From assembly GCA_035705495.1 (NCBI GenBank), contig DASSWB010000120.1:1-18758 (forward strand): a stretch of 18,758 bases of DNA, read 5' to 3'. Below, one piece after another: positions 7,483-14,044 of this stretch. Position 1 is the first letter of the stretch. Each line of letters starts with the position of its first letter. This stretch comes from DASSWB01 sp035705495 (GTDB lineage Bacteria > Bacteroidota > Bacteroidia > Flavobacteriales > Flavobacteriaceae). The notes beneath the pieces are model-generated. The model saw only the letters and a program-made list of their open reading frames with translations, was not told where the DNA came from and made no database searches. The translations under genes were made by a program, and so were the position numbers.

Positions 7483-8358
7483 TTAAAAAACCTTGATAAA
7501 ACCTGACAATTCGTTCTCCAATTCTTTTGAAACAGGAACCAACGGCAAACGAAGTTCATTTTGGCACAAATCAAGTTTGGTCAACACAGCTTTTATTCCT
7601 GCTGGATTGCCTTCAGCAAAGATCATATCTATTGCAGGTGCAATTTTATGGTGGATTTTGAAAGCTTCGGCCGATTTTCCTTCCAAACCTAATTTTACCA
7701 TTTTAGAAAATTGTGCGGGAAATCCTTGGGCAATTACAGAGATAACGCCACTTCCGCCAGCCAAGATCATTGGCAACGTAATCATGTCATCACCCGAAAT
7801 AACCAGAAAATCATCTGGCACTGCGTCAATCAATTTCATAGCCTGAACAATATCTCCTGCTGCTTCTTTGATTCCGATAATGTTTGAAAAATCCTTCGCC
7901 AATCTCACCACCGTTTGCGGAAGTACATTTGAACTCGTCCGTCCCGGTACGTTATACAGAATGATTGGTTTCGGGGAAACTTTGGCGAGTTTTTTGTAAT
8001 GCTGGTAAATCCCCTCTTGTGTTGGTTTGTTGTAATAAGGCGAAACCGAAAGAATTGCGTCAAAATTAGATAAATCCCGCGTGGTGAGTTCCTCCGTGAC
8101 GGCCATTGTATTGTTTCCTCCAACTCCCAGCACCAAGGGTACGCGTGAATTGTTTTCATCAATAACGGTTGAAATCACGAGATTTTTTTCCTCTTTGGTT
8201 AAAGTGGCGCTTTCTCCTGTTGTACCTAATACAACCAAATAATCCACACCATTTTCAATTTGAAAAGAAACAACTTTCCTTAATCCTTCTACATCTACCG
8301 TTTTGTCGGCTTTAAATGCTGTTACCAAAGCAACGCCGGTTCCTATAAATTTATTCAT
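7483..8358 (-). CDS. dapA: 4-hydroxy-tetrahydrodipicolinate synthase
   Basis: DapA condenses pyruvate with aspartate semialdehyde in the first committed step of lysine and meso-diaminopimelate synthesis, needed for peptidoglycan. The 291-residue TIM-barrel has all the expected active-site residues. GTTGES (45-50) carries the T46/T47 pair, Y135 lies in ILYNVPGRT, R140 binds the carboxylate, and K164 in GIKEA forms the Schiff base with pyruvate. The SPYYNKP loop (106-112) and GDD (near 190) also fit the family. The ATG overlaps the last 8 bases of the DUF6913 gene, so the two are likely co-transcribed and coupled. N-acetylneuraminate lyase relatives differ in these loops, so DapA is the better call. 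Confidence 0.96.
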   Translation of the reverse strand: MNKFIGTGVALVTAFKADKTVDVEGLRKVVSFQIENGVDYLVVLGTTGESATLTKEEKNLVISTVIDENNSRVPLVLGVGGNNTMAVTEELTTRDLSNFDAILSVSPYYNKPTQEGIYQHYKKLAKVSPKPIILYNVPGRTSSNVLPQTVVRLAKDFSNIIGIKEAAGDIVQAMKLIDAVPDDFLVISGDDMITLPMILAGGSGVISVIAQGFPAQFSKMVKLGLEGKSAEAFKIHHKIAPAIDMIFAEGNPAGIKAVLTKLDLCQNELRLPLVPVSKELENELSGFIKVF

Positions 8359-8872
8359 TTTTGAGCATCTTTAAAATCCGTAAATATTTTATCAATTCTT
8401 TGGAAAACCCTTCCACATCTTGAATGTCGGTTTTAATAATCAAATCGTAGAATTGTTCGTTTTCAACATCAATTCCGACTTTAAAATTGGCTTTTGAAGT
8501 GGCAATGAGCAAATTGAAGGACAAATTTCCTTTATTATTGTACCCGAGAAGCAAATCGAATTCCTGTTCTAGGAAGTTTTTAATTTCTGCGGATTTTATT
8601 GAACCTCCAATTCCAATATTTTTGGGCGATACTTGTAGAAATTGTGCTTCTTGATTCGGTTTTTTCGAATCGGAAAAAGCGACAATTTTTAGATTTTCCA
8701 CATCAAGTTCCTTCTGTAATTTCAAAAATGCTTCGGCTTGAGAAAAAACATCCATATTCACAATCACCCCGACACTTTTGATAGATTCCAAAGGAAAAAC
8801 CTGTTGTCGTTTTTCCAAAGAAACCTTTATTTTTCGCCTAATCGCGGTCTTTTTTACGCTTGTTAAAACCAT
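8351..8872 (-). CDS. DUF6913-like protein, function unknown
   Basis: A 173-residue soluble protein without signal peptide or cysteines. It starts with a very basic segment (KKTAIRRKIKVSLEKRQQ, residues 7-24). An alpha/beta-looking part follows, with hydrophobic strands SVGVIVNM, LKIVAFSD, FDLLLGYNN and FNLLIATS, and a final helix rich in Lys and Leu. I recognise it as the conserved Bacteroidota gene placed directly before dapA (DUF6913). I know of no characterised member. It shares an 8-bp overlap with dapA, and the ATG lies only 4 bases from a strong -7 box, so the transcript should be leaderless. A link to lysine/DAP metabolism is suggested only by position. Confidence 0.8.
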   Translation of the reverse strand: MVLTSVKKTAIRRKIKVSLEKRQQVFPLESIKSVGVIVNMDVFSQAEAFLKLQKELDVENLKIVAFSDSKKPNQEAQFLQVSPKNIGIGGSIKSAEIKNFLEQEFDLLLGYNNKGNLSFNLLIATSKANFKVGIDVENEQFYDLIIKTDIQDVEGFSKELIKYLRILKMLKNE

Positions 8873-8876
8873 CGTT

Positions 8877-8906
8877 CAAAAATAAAGCAAAATTTCACAG
8901 AAACAA
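8877..8906 (-). promoter_or_regulatory. Promoter of the DUF6913-dapA operon (leaderless)
   Basis: On the minus strand TTG (8906-8904) is followed after 19 bases by TATTTTTG (8884-8877), an exact Bacteroidota -33/-7 pair. Only four bases (8876-8873) separate the box from the ATG at 8872, so transcription should start at or next to the start codon. Confidence 0.58.
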
Positions 8907-8944
8907 CAAAAAGAATTGAATACAATTATTGGGCAAGGTTCGCT

Positions 8945-9631
8945 TTAAAATAAATAAAATTTACCAGTGTTTCTTCGGTTCAATCCGTAATAAACCAATG
9001 CGGCGTAAGCAGCTGTATGACAGACTGGATAAAAGATCAAAACGCTCAAATCTTCTATAACCATGAGTTTAAAAAACAGCGAAGTTTCACCAAAAATCAA
9101 AAATGATGCAAATAACATCAACGCCAAAGAAGCGCGATGTGATTTCAGAAAATAAACCGTAAAACTGAGGCAAAGCAAAAGATTGAGAAGAATTAAATAA
9201 ATGTAAGTAAGAAGTTCATATCCAGGGAGAACCTGCGGTACCAACTCAAACATGGATAAAAACAAGAAAATGGAAAAACCAAAGATGATAAGCAGCGAAA
9301 GAATTTCCAAAAAATGAACCCGCGACCTTCTAAATTCCGTTAATGCGTAGATAAATAGCGGAAAAATTCCAGCAAAAAACAAAGTGAATGAAAGCTCGGG
9401 GAATTTGTCATATCCAAAAACCAGTAACAAATCCCTTATGTAAAAGAAAAAAAATATGATTACAACAGGAATTTTAATTTTGTCGGGCCATTGAAAATAG
9501 TAGATAAGAAGCGATGGAATAAAAAGAAAATTGATGGTAAAAACCATCTCATTTAAGTCTAAAATGGAGCCTAAAATAAACAAAGACCCCAATATAGAAG
9601 AAATAAATAAGAATATTCTTTTTGGGTTCAA
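8945..9631 (-). CDS. Multi-pass membrane protein, possibly YhhN/lysoplasmalogenase-like
   Basis: A 228-residue, strongly hydrophobic protein with about eight predicted membrane helices and short charged loops, for example FQWPDKIK (46-53), TEFRRSRVH and LKSHRAS. Length, helix number and some spots resemble the YhhN/TMEM86 family: the NFLFIPSLLIYYF segment, the FAGIFPLFIYAL helix, and the closing FYPVCHTAAYAALVYYGL helix that would match the family's final alcohol-ether hydrolase region. The typical aspartates of YhhN are not clearly present, so this is a weak call and the protein could be an unrelated membrane protein. It stands alone, starts with ATG at 9631, and is divergent from the nucleotidase pair. 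Confidence 0.55.
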   Translation of the reverse strand: MNPKRIFLFISSILGSLFILGSILDLNEMVFTINFLFIPSLLIYYFQWPDKIKIPVVIIFFFFYIRDLLLVFGYDKFPELSFTLFFAGIFPLFIYALTEFRRSRVHFLEILSLLIIFGFSIFLFLSMFELVPQVLPGYELLTYIYLILLNLLLCLSFTVYFLKSHRASLALMLFASFLIFGETSLFFKLMVIEDLSVLIFYPVCHTAAYAALVYYGLNRRNTGKFYLF

Positions 9632-9760
9632 ACGTGAATTTTTATGAAAATTTAAGATGAAAGTAAACTTTTTTTAATGAATTCAGTAGGTTTATGCACA
9701 GAATTTTTTTTAGAATGGATTTTACGATCTGTTATCTAAAAAATAAATAATTAAAAAAAG

Positions 9761-9768
9761 TACATTTG
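9761..9768 (+). promoter_or_regulatory. Candidate -7 box for the split nucleotidase operon
   Basis: TACATTTG matches TAnnTTTG exactly, 28 bases before the ATG at 9797. No TTG lies at the normal upstream distance. The 165-bp gap from 9632 to 9796 is very AT-rich and otherwise shows nothing else I can name. Confidence 0.45.
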
Positions 9769-9796
9769 TTTTTGTAACCGGAACAATGAAATCCAC

Positions 9797-10555
9797 ATGT
9801 ACAAAAAACTACTTCTGTTATCTTTCTTGATCTTATTTTTCTCTTGTAAAGAAACTGAATATCAACTTGTTCAATCTGACGGGAAATCAATAAACATCAA
9901 TGATTCCATAGAAGCAGACGAAGGAATCAAAACTTTTATCGCGCCTTATAAAAACCGTATTGATGAAGAAATGAGCACTGTCTTGGCTTATTCTCCACAA
10001 GATTTGGATAAAAAAAATGGTGAACTCAATACAGCCATTGGCAATATGATGGCCGATGCAGTTATGGAATTATCTTCCCCGGTTTTTGAGAGTCGCACGG
10101 GAATTAAATTGGACGCCGTTCTTTTGAATTTCGGCGGAATCAGATCCACAATCGGAAAAGGAGACATAACCACCAGAACTGCATATCAAATAATGCCTTT
10201 TGAAAATGAGGTTGTGGTTGTTGAACTTGCCGCTCCCGAGATGAAGGAACTTGTAAATTATTTGAAAGAAGCAAAAACCGCACATCCAATCTCGGGAATC
10301 GAAATTGTTTTGGATGAAGAAGGAAGCATTGAAAAAGCACTTGTTCAAGGTCAACCTATTTCCGAAGATGAAACTTATTTCATAGCCACGAATGATTATT
10401 TAATGAACGGTGGTGATAACATGAATTTTTTCAAGGACAGAAAAAGTGAAACCTTCATCGATTATAAGATCAGAAATCTACTTATTGACTATTTCAATAA
10501 AAAAGATACAATAGCACCGGTCATCGATGCGCGCTTTATAAAAATAAAAGAATGA
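9797..10555 (+). CDS. 5'-nucleotidase C-terminal domain lipoprotein (stand-alone domain)
   Basis: A 252-residue lipoprotein. The signal peptide MYKKLLLLSFLILFFSC ends in cysteine 17. The rest is the C-terminal, nucleoside-binding domain of UshA-type 5'-nucleotidases without the metal-binding half. Family motifs seen are LNTAIGNMMADAVME (77-91), the substrate-binding NFGGIR (111-116), the stacking phenylalanine in MPFENEVV (F135), and NDYLMNGGDN (199-208) near the second aromatic position. Alone this domain cannot hydrolyse phosphate. The missing phosphoesterase half is encoded by the next gene, which overlaps by four bases (ATGA). So the two products probably work as a two-chain periplasmic nucleotidase that releases nucleosides and phosphate from nucleotides. 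The order is the reverse of the fused enzyme. Confidence 0.9.
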   Translation: MYKKLLLLSFLILFFSCKETEYQLVQSDGKSININDSIEADEGIKTFIAPYKNRIDEEMSTVLAYSPQDLDKKNGELNTAIGNMMADAVMELSSPVFESRTGIKLDAVLLNFGGIRSTIGKGDITTRTAYQIMPFENEVVVVELAAPEMKELVNYLKEAKTAHPISGIEIVLDEEGSIEKALVQGQPISEDETYFIATNDYLMNGGDNMNFFKDRKSETFIDYKIRNLLIDYFNKKDTIAPVIDARFIKIKE

Positions 10556-11463
10556 AAAGACGGACTTTTGTAAAACAAACGGCTGCCGTAGGTGCATTGG
10601 CGGGAATTGGAAGTTTAGGTTTATATTCTTTTTCCGCGGAAGAGAAACGTAAACACATCACCATTTTGCACACCAATGATGTTCACAGTCATATTGAACC
10701 TTTTGCCGCAACAGATCCCAATTATCCGAATCAAGGAGGCGTCTCAAGAAGATATACGTTGATTAACCAAATCAGAAAAGAAAATCCGAATACATTGCTT
10801 CTTGATGCGGGCGATATATTTCAAGGAACCCCTTTTTTTAATTTTTATGGAGGCGAACTCGAATTCAAATTAATGACCAAATTGGGATATGATGCCGCAA
10901 CTTTGGGAAATCACGATTTTGATAATGGCATAGACGGATTATTTGCGCAACTTCCCCACGCGAATTTCGAATTTTTATGTGCCAATTATGATTTTTCGAA
11001 TACCATAATGGACGGAAAAACAAAGAATTATAAAGTGTTTGTGAAAGATGGAATTCGGATTGGTGTTTTCGGACTCGGAATTGAACTTGAAGGACTTGTG
11101 GGCAAGAAAATGTACAAGGAGACAAAGTATTTGAATCCTGTTGAAATTGCCACGGATATCACCAAAACTCTGAAAGAAGAGGAAAATTGTGACATCGTAA
11201 TTTGTCTTTCGCATTTGGGATATGAATACGGATCGGATAAAATAAGTGATTTGAAATTGGCTTCACTCACCAAAAATATCGATTTGATTATTGGTGGGCA
11301 CACCCATACTTTTTTGCCAAAACCAACAGAAGTCAAAAATTCTGAAGGCAAAAAAGTACTTGTAAACCAAACAGGTTGGGCAGGTGTTAATTTAGGCCGA
11401 ATTGATTTTTTCTTGGATGAGGAAAACAATCTGCAATCTGAAGGATCGATTCTTCCGATATAA
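10552..11463 (+). CDS. 5'-nucleotidase-type metallophosphatase domain with Tat-like signal
   Basis: A 303-residue two-metal phosphoesterase matching the N-terminal half of UshA. Metal and catalytic motifs are complete: DVHSH (43-47), DAGD (85-88), GNHD (119-122) with the catalytic Asn/His, H221 in LSHLG, and GGHTH (248-252). The N-terminus MKRRTFVKQTAAVGALAGIG contains a twin-arginine motif followed by a hydrophobic stretch. This points to export in folded form by the Tat system, which fits metal loading in the cytoplasm. The nucleoside-binding domain is absent and is supplied by the preceding lipoprotein gene (4-base overlap). Other possible substrates, such as cyclic or sugar nucleotides, cannot be excluded. 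No terminator is clear behind it. The following gap holds repeat copy 2. Confidence 0.92.
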   Translation: MKRRTFVKQTAAVGALAGIGSLGLYSFSAEEKRKHITILHTNDVHSHIEPFAATDPNYPNQGGVSRRYTLINQIRKENPNTLLLDAGDIFQGTPFFNFYGGELEFKLMTKLGYDAATLGNHDFDNGIDGLFAQLPHANFEFLCANYDFSNTIMDGKTKNYKVFVKDGIRIGVFGLGIELEGLVGKKMYKETKYLNPVEIATDITKTLKEEENCDIVICLSHLGYEYGSDKISDLKLASLTKNIDLIIGGHTHTFLPKPTEVKNSEGKKVLVNQTGWAGVNLGRIDFFLDEENNLQSEGSILPI

Positions 11464-11472
11464 CTTCTCTGG

Positions 11473-11574
11473 AAAAAATAAATTTCAAATTCCAAAAAAA
11501 ATATATTCCAAAAAAGGAAAATCAAATTCCAAATTCCAAAAAGTGGAAAAACCGATGTAGGCATCGGGGAATTA
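11473..11574. repeat. Dispersed intergenic repeat, copy 2 (inverted relative to copy 1)
   Basis: Bases 11473-11502 are the exact reverse complement of 1385-1414 (30 of 30), and 11561-11574 of 1365-1378 (14 of 14), in the same order. Between the two blocks this copy has about 58 bases with extra AAATTCCAA units, where copy 1 has six. CCGATG (11552-11557) and CATCGG (11562-11567) form a small hairpin. It fills most of the 139-bp gap between the phosphatase gene and the pseudouridine synthase gene. Confidence 0.75.
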
Positions 11575-11602
11575 TTTTAAAAGAATTAAAACGCAATTCC
11601 AG

Positions 11603-12181
11603 ATGAACCATCGGCATTTTAAGTTGTTCAAGCCTTATGGATATTTAAGTCAGTTTAAAAACAATCAAACGAGGCGAAAAAACAAAAAATTACTTGGGGA
11701 ACTCTATGGTTTTCCTGAAGGAACAATGGCTATCGGGCGTTTGGATGAAGATTCGGAAGGACTTCTTCTTCTGACAACTGATGGAAAATTCAGTGAAGCA
11801 ATCAGAAGCAAATCCATCGAAAAGGAATATTATGTTCAAGTAGATGGAATTATTTCCGAAGATGCTATTTCCAAATTAAAAGACGGCGTTGAAATTAGCG
11901 TTCACGGAAAGAAATACCTGACGCTCCCCTGCCCTGTTTTTAAATTGGAAGGAATTCCGGATTTACCTTCAAGAAATAAAAAAATCAGGGATGAAAGGCA
12001 CGGACCCAGTAGTTGGATTTCTATTACGCTGACCGAAGGGAAATTCAGGCAAGTCAGAAAAATGACTGCTGTGGTAGGTTTTCCGACTTTAAGATTGGTA
12101 CGGGTCAGAATTGGATCGGAAACTGTTGGCGCAATGAAATCCGGTGATGTTTTGCCGTTACTATGGCAATCTGAAAACTGA
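11603..12181 (+). CDS. rluE: 23S rRNA pseudouridine synthase, RluE/RsuA-type
   Basis: A 192-residue enzyme that isomerises uridine in large-subunit rRNA. RluE of E. coli modifies U2457. The catalytic aspartate is D48 in AIGRLDEDSEGLLLLT (43-58). The N-terminal FKPYGYLSQF (7-...), the EKEYYVQVDG strand (near 73) and the C-terminal TEGKFRQVRKMTAVVGFPTLRLVRVRIG motif are typical of the RsuA/RluB/RluE group. There is no N-terminal S4 domain, and the size matches RluE better than RluB, RluF or RsuA. The exact target site is inferred by family only. The gene reads in the same direction as the phosphatase gene but is separated from it by repeat copy 2. Confidence 0.88.
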   Translation: MNHRHFKLFKPYGYLSQFKNNQTRRKNKKLLGELYGFPEGTMAIGRLDEDSEGLLLLTTDGKFSEAIRSKSIEKEYYVQVDGIISEDAISKLKDGVEISVHGKKYLTLPCPVFKLEGIPDLPSRNKKIRDERHGPSSWISITLTEGKFRQVRKMTAVVGFPTLRLVRVRIGSETVGAMKSGDVLPLLWQSEN

Positions 12182-12226
12182 TGTTTTGAAAATTATTATC
12201 TTTAAGGAAATTTTAAACATTCTTCA

Positions 12227-12643
12227 ATGTCCGTTACAGCCAAAAAACAAGAAAATTCAAATGAAACCGTGGCACTTCTTTACAAGGACTTTGCAAATTT
12301 AAAGACCTTTGTTTTTTATGTGTCGGAAGAATCAGCGTTTTTTATGAAGCTGCTATCTGCAAAAGTTTATAGATCAGAAACTCCAAATCTTTATGAGAAA
12401 CTGAAAAAATTTATTACCAAAGTCGAGAAAACCAAAACAGAAGCCGAGAATTGGAATTCGGCTTTGGAAGAGCATAAAGATCAAATCAGATTACTTCTGG
12501 GAGATCAAAACCGAAACCCAAAAGACTTTTACGAAAATGAGCATATCAAATTAAAAGAACAAGTTTTGGCCTTTATAAACGATTCCAATAATTTGAAATT
12601 GGATATTTTCCGATTTACCGGAGACTTGCTATTAACGGAATAG
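12227..12643 (+). CDS. Unrecognised small helical protein
   Basis: A 138-residue protein I do not recognise. It has no signal peptide, no membrane helix and no cysteine. It looks almost entirely alpha-helical and highly charged: LLYKDFANLKTFVFYVSEESAFFMKLL (18-44) as an amphipathic helix, LYEKLKKFITKVEKTKTEAENWNSALEEHKDQIRLLL (55-91) as a likely coiled coil, and a third helix, EHIKLKEQVLAFINDSNNLKLDIFRFTGDLL (104-134). Together they suggest a three- or four-helix bundle. Codon use looks like that of its neighbours. It sits 45 bp after rluE on the same strand and may be read with it. A near-match -7 box (TATCTTTA, 12197-12204) could serve it alone. It ends 30 bp from the convergent bcp gene, with no strong terminator visible. 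Confidence 0.72.
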   Translation: MSVTAKKQENSNETVALLYKDFANLKTFVFYVSEESAFFMKLLSAKVYRSETPNLYEKLKKFITKVEKTKTEAENWNSALEEHKDQIRLLLGDQNRNPKDFYENEHIKLKEQVLAFINDSNNLKLDIFRFTGDLLLTE

Positions 12644-12673
12644 ATTTTTTAAATCCAAAAAAATCCCATCCCA

Positions 12674-13123
12674 TTAGAGAATTTGCGCTGCGTGATCCTT
12701 GGTTTTTACTTTTGAAATCACATCTTCAATCACTCCATTTTCATCAATAATAAAAGTCGTTCGATGAATCCCATCGTAGGTTCTTCCCATAAATTTCTTC
12801 GGTCCCCAAACACCAAAAGCATTTATCACTTCCTTGTTTTCATCAGCCAAAAGCCGAAAGGGCAGTTTATATTTATTTTTAAAATTTTGTTGCCTCTTTT
12901 TGCTATCGGCACTAACTCCGAGAATAGCATATTCATTTTCCTGAAACCGGGTCCAGTTGTCCCGAAGGTTACAAGCTTCCATTGTGCAGCCTGGTGTACT
13001 GGCTTTTGGATAAAAGAAAACCACAAGTTTCTGATTTTGAAAATCAGATAATTTCACAATATTTCCATCTTGATCTTCCGCTGTAAAATTTGGCGCCTTG
13101 TCCCCTACTTGCAATGTTGTCAT
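12674..13123 (-). CDS. bcp: Thioredoxin-dependent thiol peroxidase (Bcp/PrxQ peroxiredoxin)
   Basis: Bcp reduces hydrogen peroxide and organic peroxides with electrons from thioredoxin. The 149-residue protein starts with the family's MTTLQVGDKAPNF. The PrxQ-type active site FFYPKASTPGCTMEAC holds the peroxidatic cysteine C46 and, five residues later, the resolving cysteine C51. The helix RDNWTRF, the GVSADS stretch and PFRLLADE also fit the family. A frame extends back to 13162, but it would run through the nth start and adds a stretch unlike the family, so I chose the ATG at 13123. The gene is divergent from nth with 31 bp between starts, and pairs peroxide defence with oxidative base repair. 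No minus-strand -7 box matching the consensus was found. Confidence 0.95.
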   Translation of the reverse strand: MTTLQVGDKAPNFTAEDQDGNIVKLSDFQNQKLVVFFYPKASTPGCTMEACNLRDNWTRFQENEYAILGVSADSKKRQQNFKNKYKLPFRLLADENKEVINAFGVWGPKKFMGRTYDGIHRTTFIIDENGVIEDVISKVKTKDHAAQIL

Positions 13124-13137
13124 AATACTTACTTTTG
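13109..13137 (+). promoter_or_regulatory. Promoter of nth, inside the bcp 5' coding end
   Basis: TTG (13109-13111) is followed after 18 bases by TACTTTTG (13130-13137), an exact TAnnTTTG. The start of transcription should fall near 13142, about 13 bases before the nth ATG. A short AAGG (13148-13151) lies 3 bases upstream of the ATG. The -33 part lies within the first codons of bcp on the other strand. Confidence 0.58.
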
Positions 13138-13154
13138 TAGTAAAATTAAGGAAT

Positions 13155-13823
13155 ATGAACAAACAGCAAAGAATAAACTTTGTTATTGATACGTTGGAAG
13201 AAATTTATCCGGAAGTCCCTATTCCCTTAGATCATAAAGATCCTTATACCTTATTGATTGCAGTGTTGTTAAGCGCGCAAAGTACGGATGTAAGGGTGAA
13301 TCAAATTACTCCGAAGCTTTTCGAAAAAGCAGATAATCCGTTTGATATGATAAAAATGTCGGTGGAAGAAATTCGGGAAATCATAAAGCCTGTTGGTTTG
13401 TCACCAATGAAATCCAAAGGAATTCACGGACTGTCACAAATCCTGATCGACAAGTACAATGGTGAAGTACCGCAAAGTTTCGAGGCTTTGGAAGCTTTAC
13501 CTGCTGTTGGACATAAAACAGCGAGCGTGGTAATGTCACAAGCTTTTAACGTTCCGGCTTTTCCGGTTGATACACATATCCACCGACTGATGTACAGGTG
13601 GAATTTTTCAAATGGAAAAAATGTGGTTCAAACAGAAAAGGATGCAAAACGTATTTTTCCAGAAGCACTTTGGAACAAACTTCACCTACAAATAATATAT
13701 TACGGCCGAGAATATTCTCCCGCCAGGGGCTGGAATTTGGAAAAAGATATTATTACAAGTACAATTGGAAGAAAAACTGTCTTGAAAGATTACGAGACTA
13801 AAAAAAGTCCGGCAAAAAAATAA
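13155..13823 (+). CDS. nth: Endonuclease III without iron-sulfur cluster
   Basis: Endonuclease III is a bifunctional DNA glycosylase/AP lyase that removes oxidised pyrimidines. The helix-hairpin-helix LPAVGHKTASVV (115-126) carries the catalytic lysine K121, and VDTHIHRL (138-145) the catalytic aspartate D139. SAQSTDVRVNQ (40-50) is the usual family helix. The 222-residue length is close to E. coli Nth (211). However, the C-terminal 4Fe-4S loop has none of the four cysteines: YYGREYSPARGWNLEKDIIT runs on where C-x6-C-x2-C-x5-C is expected. The whole protein lacks cysteine. I used the ATG at 13155, after the promoter at 13109-13137. A start at 13098 would lie upstream of that promoter. The stop lies inside a terminator hairpin. 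Confidence 0.94.
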   Translation: MNKQQRINFVIDTLEEIYPEVPIPLDHKDPYTLLIAVLLSAQSTDVRVNQITPKLFEKADNPFDMIKMSVEEIREIIKPVGLSPMKSKGIHGLSQILIDKYNGEVPQSFEALEALPAVGHKTASVVMSQAFNVPAFPVDTHIHRLMYRWNFSNGKNVVQTEKDAKRIFPEALWNKLHLQIIYYGREYSPARGWNLEKDIITSTIGRKTVLKDYETKKSPAKK

Positions 13824-13837
13824 TTTGTCGGACTTTT
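13803..13837. terminator. Bidirectional terminator between nth and the sigma-factor operon
   Basis: The arm 13803-13816 pairs with 13824-13837 (14 bp with one G-T pair, core AAAAGTCCG/CGGACTTTT) around a 7-base loop. The nth stop codon (13821-13823) is inside the structure. The minus-strand copy is followed by seven T residues, and the plus-strand copy ends in TTTT. It can end both nth and the convergent small gene at 13843. Confidence 0.75.
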
Positions 13838-13842
13838 AGTGA

Positions 13843-13989
13843 CTAATTTAAAATAGACTTGAACTTTAAACTACCAAATCTGGTAATTTTTAATGCTTTA
13901 CTGTAATTGAGCAAAAAAGAAATGGTTTCTTTTCTGGGATTCAGGGTCACTTTTTTTTCCGGTGAAGGATTTGTGTAAAGTTTTGCCAT
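13843..13989 (-). CDS. 48-residue basic protein downstream of ECF sigma factor
   Basis: A small gene starting at ATG 13989 (MAKLYTNPSPEKK) and ending at TAG 13843. The product is 48 residues, with no membrane helix and no cysteine. It begins with a Pro/Lys-rich segment and continues with RKETISFLLNYSKALKITRF, which looks like one amphipathic helix, and ends FGSLKFKSILN. I have an impression of similar small proteins in other Flavobacteriaceae next to this sigma gene, but no named function. A longer frame to 14025 exists and is less likely. It follows the sigma gene by 55 bp on the same strand and shares its terminator, so co-transcription is likely. It is too short and soluble to look like a classical membrane anti-sigma factor. 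Confidence 0.66.
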   Translation of the reverse strand: MAKLYTNPSPEKKVTLNPRKETISFLLNYSKALKITRFGSLKFKSILN

Positions 13990-14044
13990 AATTCTCAAAT
14001 TGGTTTTTATTTGAAAACGGAACAAAACCGAAATTATTGTATGC

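Noticed and set aside
12643..12665. Possible terminator between the 138-residue gene and bcp
   Set aside because: The stem is 8 bp with almost only A-T pairs (one G-C); too weak to call.
13098..13154. Upstream nth start at 13098
   Set aside because: It lies before the nth promoter and within the antisense of bcp; family proteins start near MNKQQ.
13124..13162. Upstream bcp start at 13162
   Set aside because: It overlaps nth, and adds 13 residues not seen in the family before MTTLQVGDKAP.
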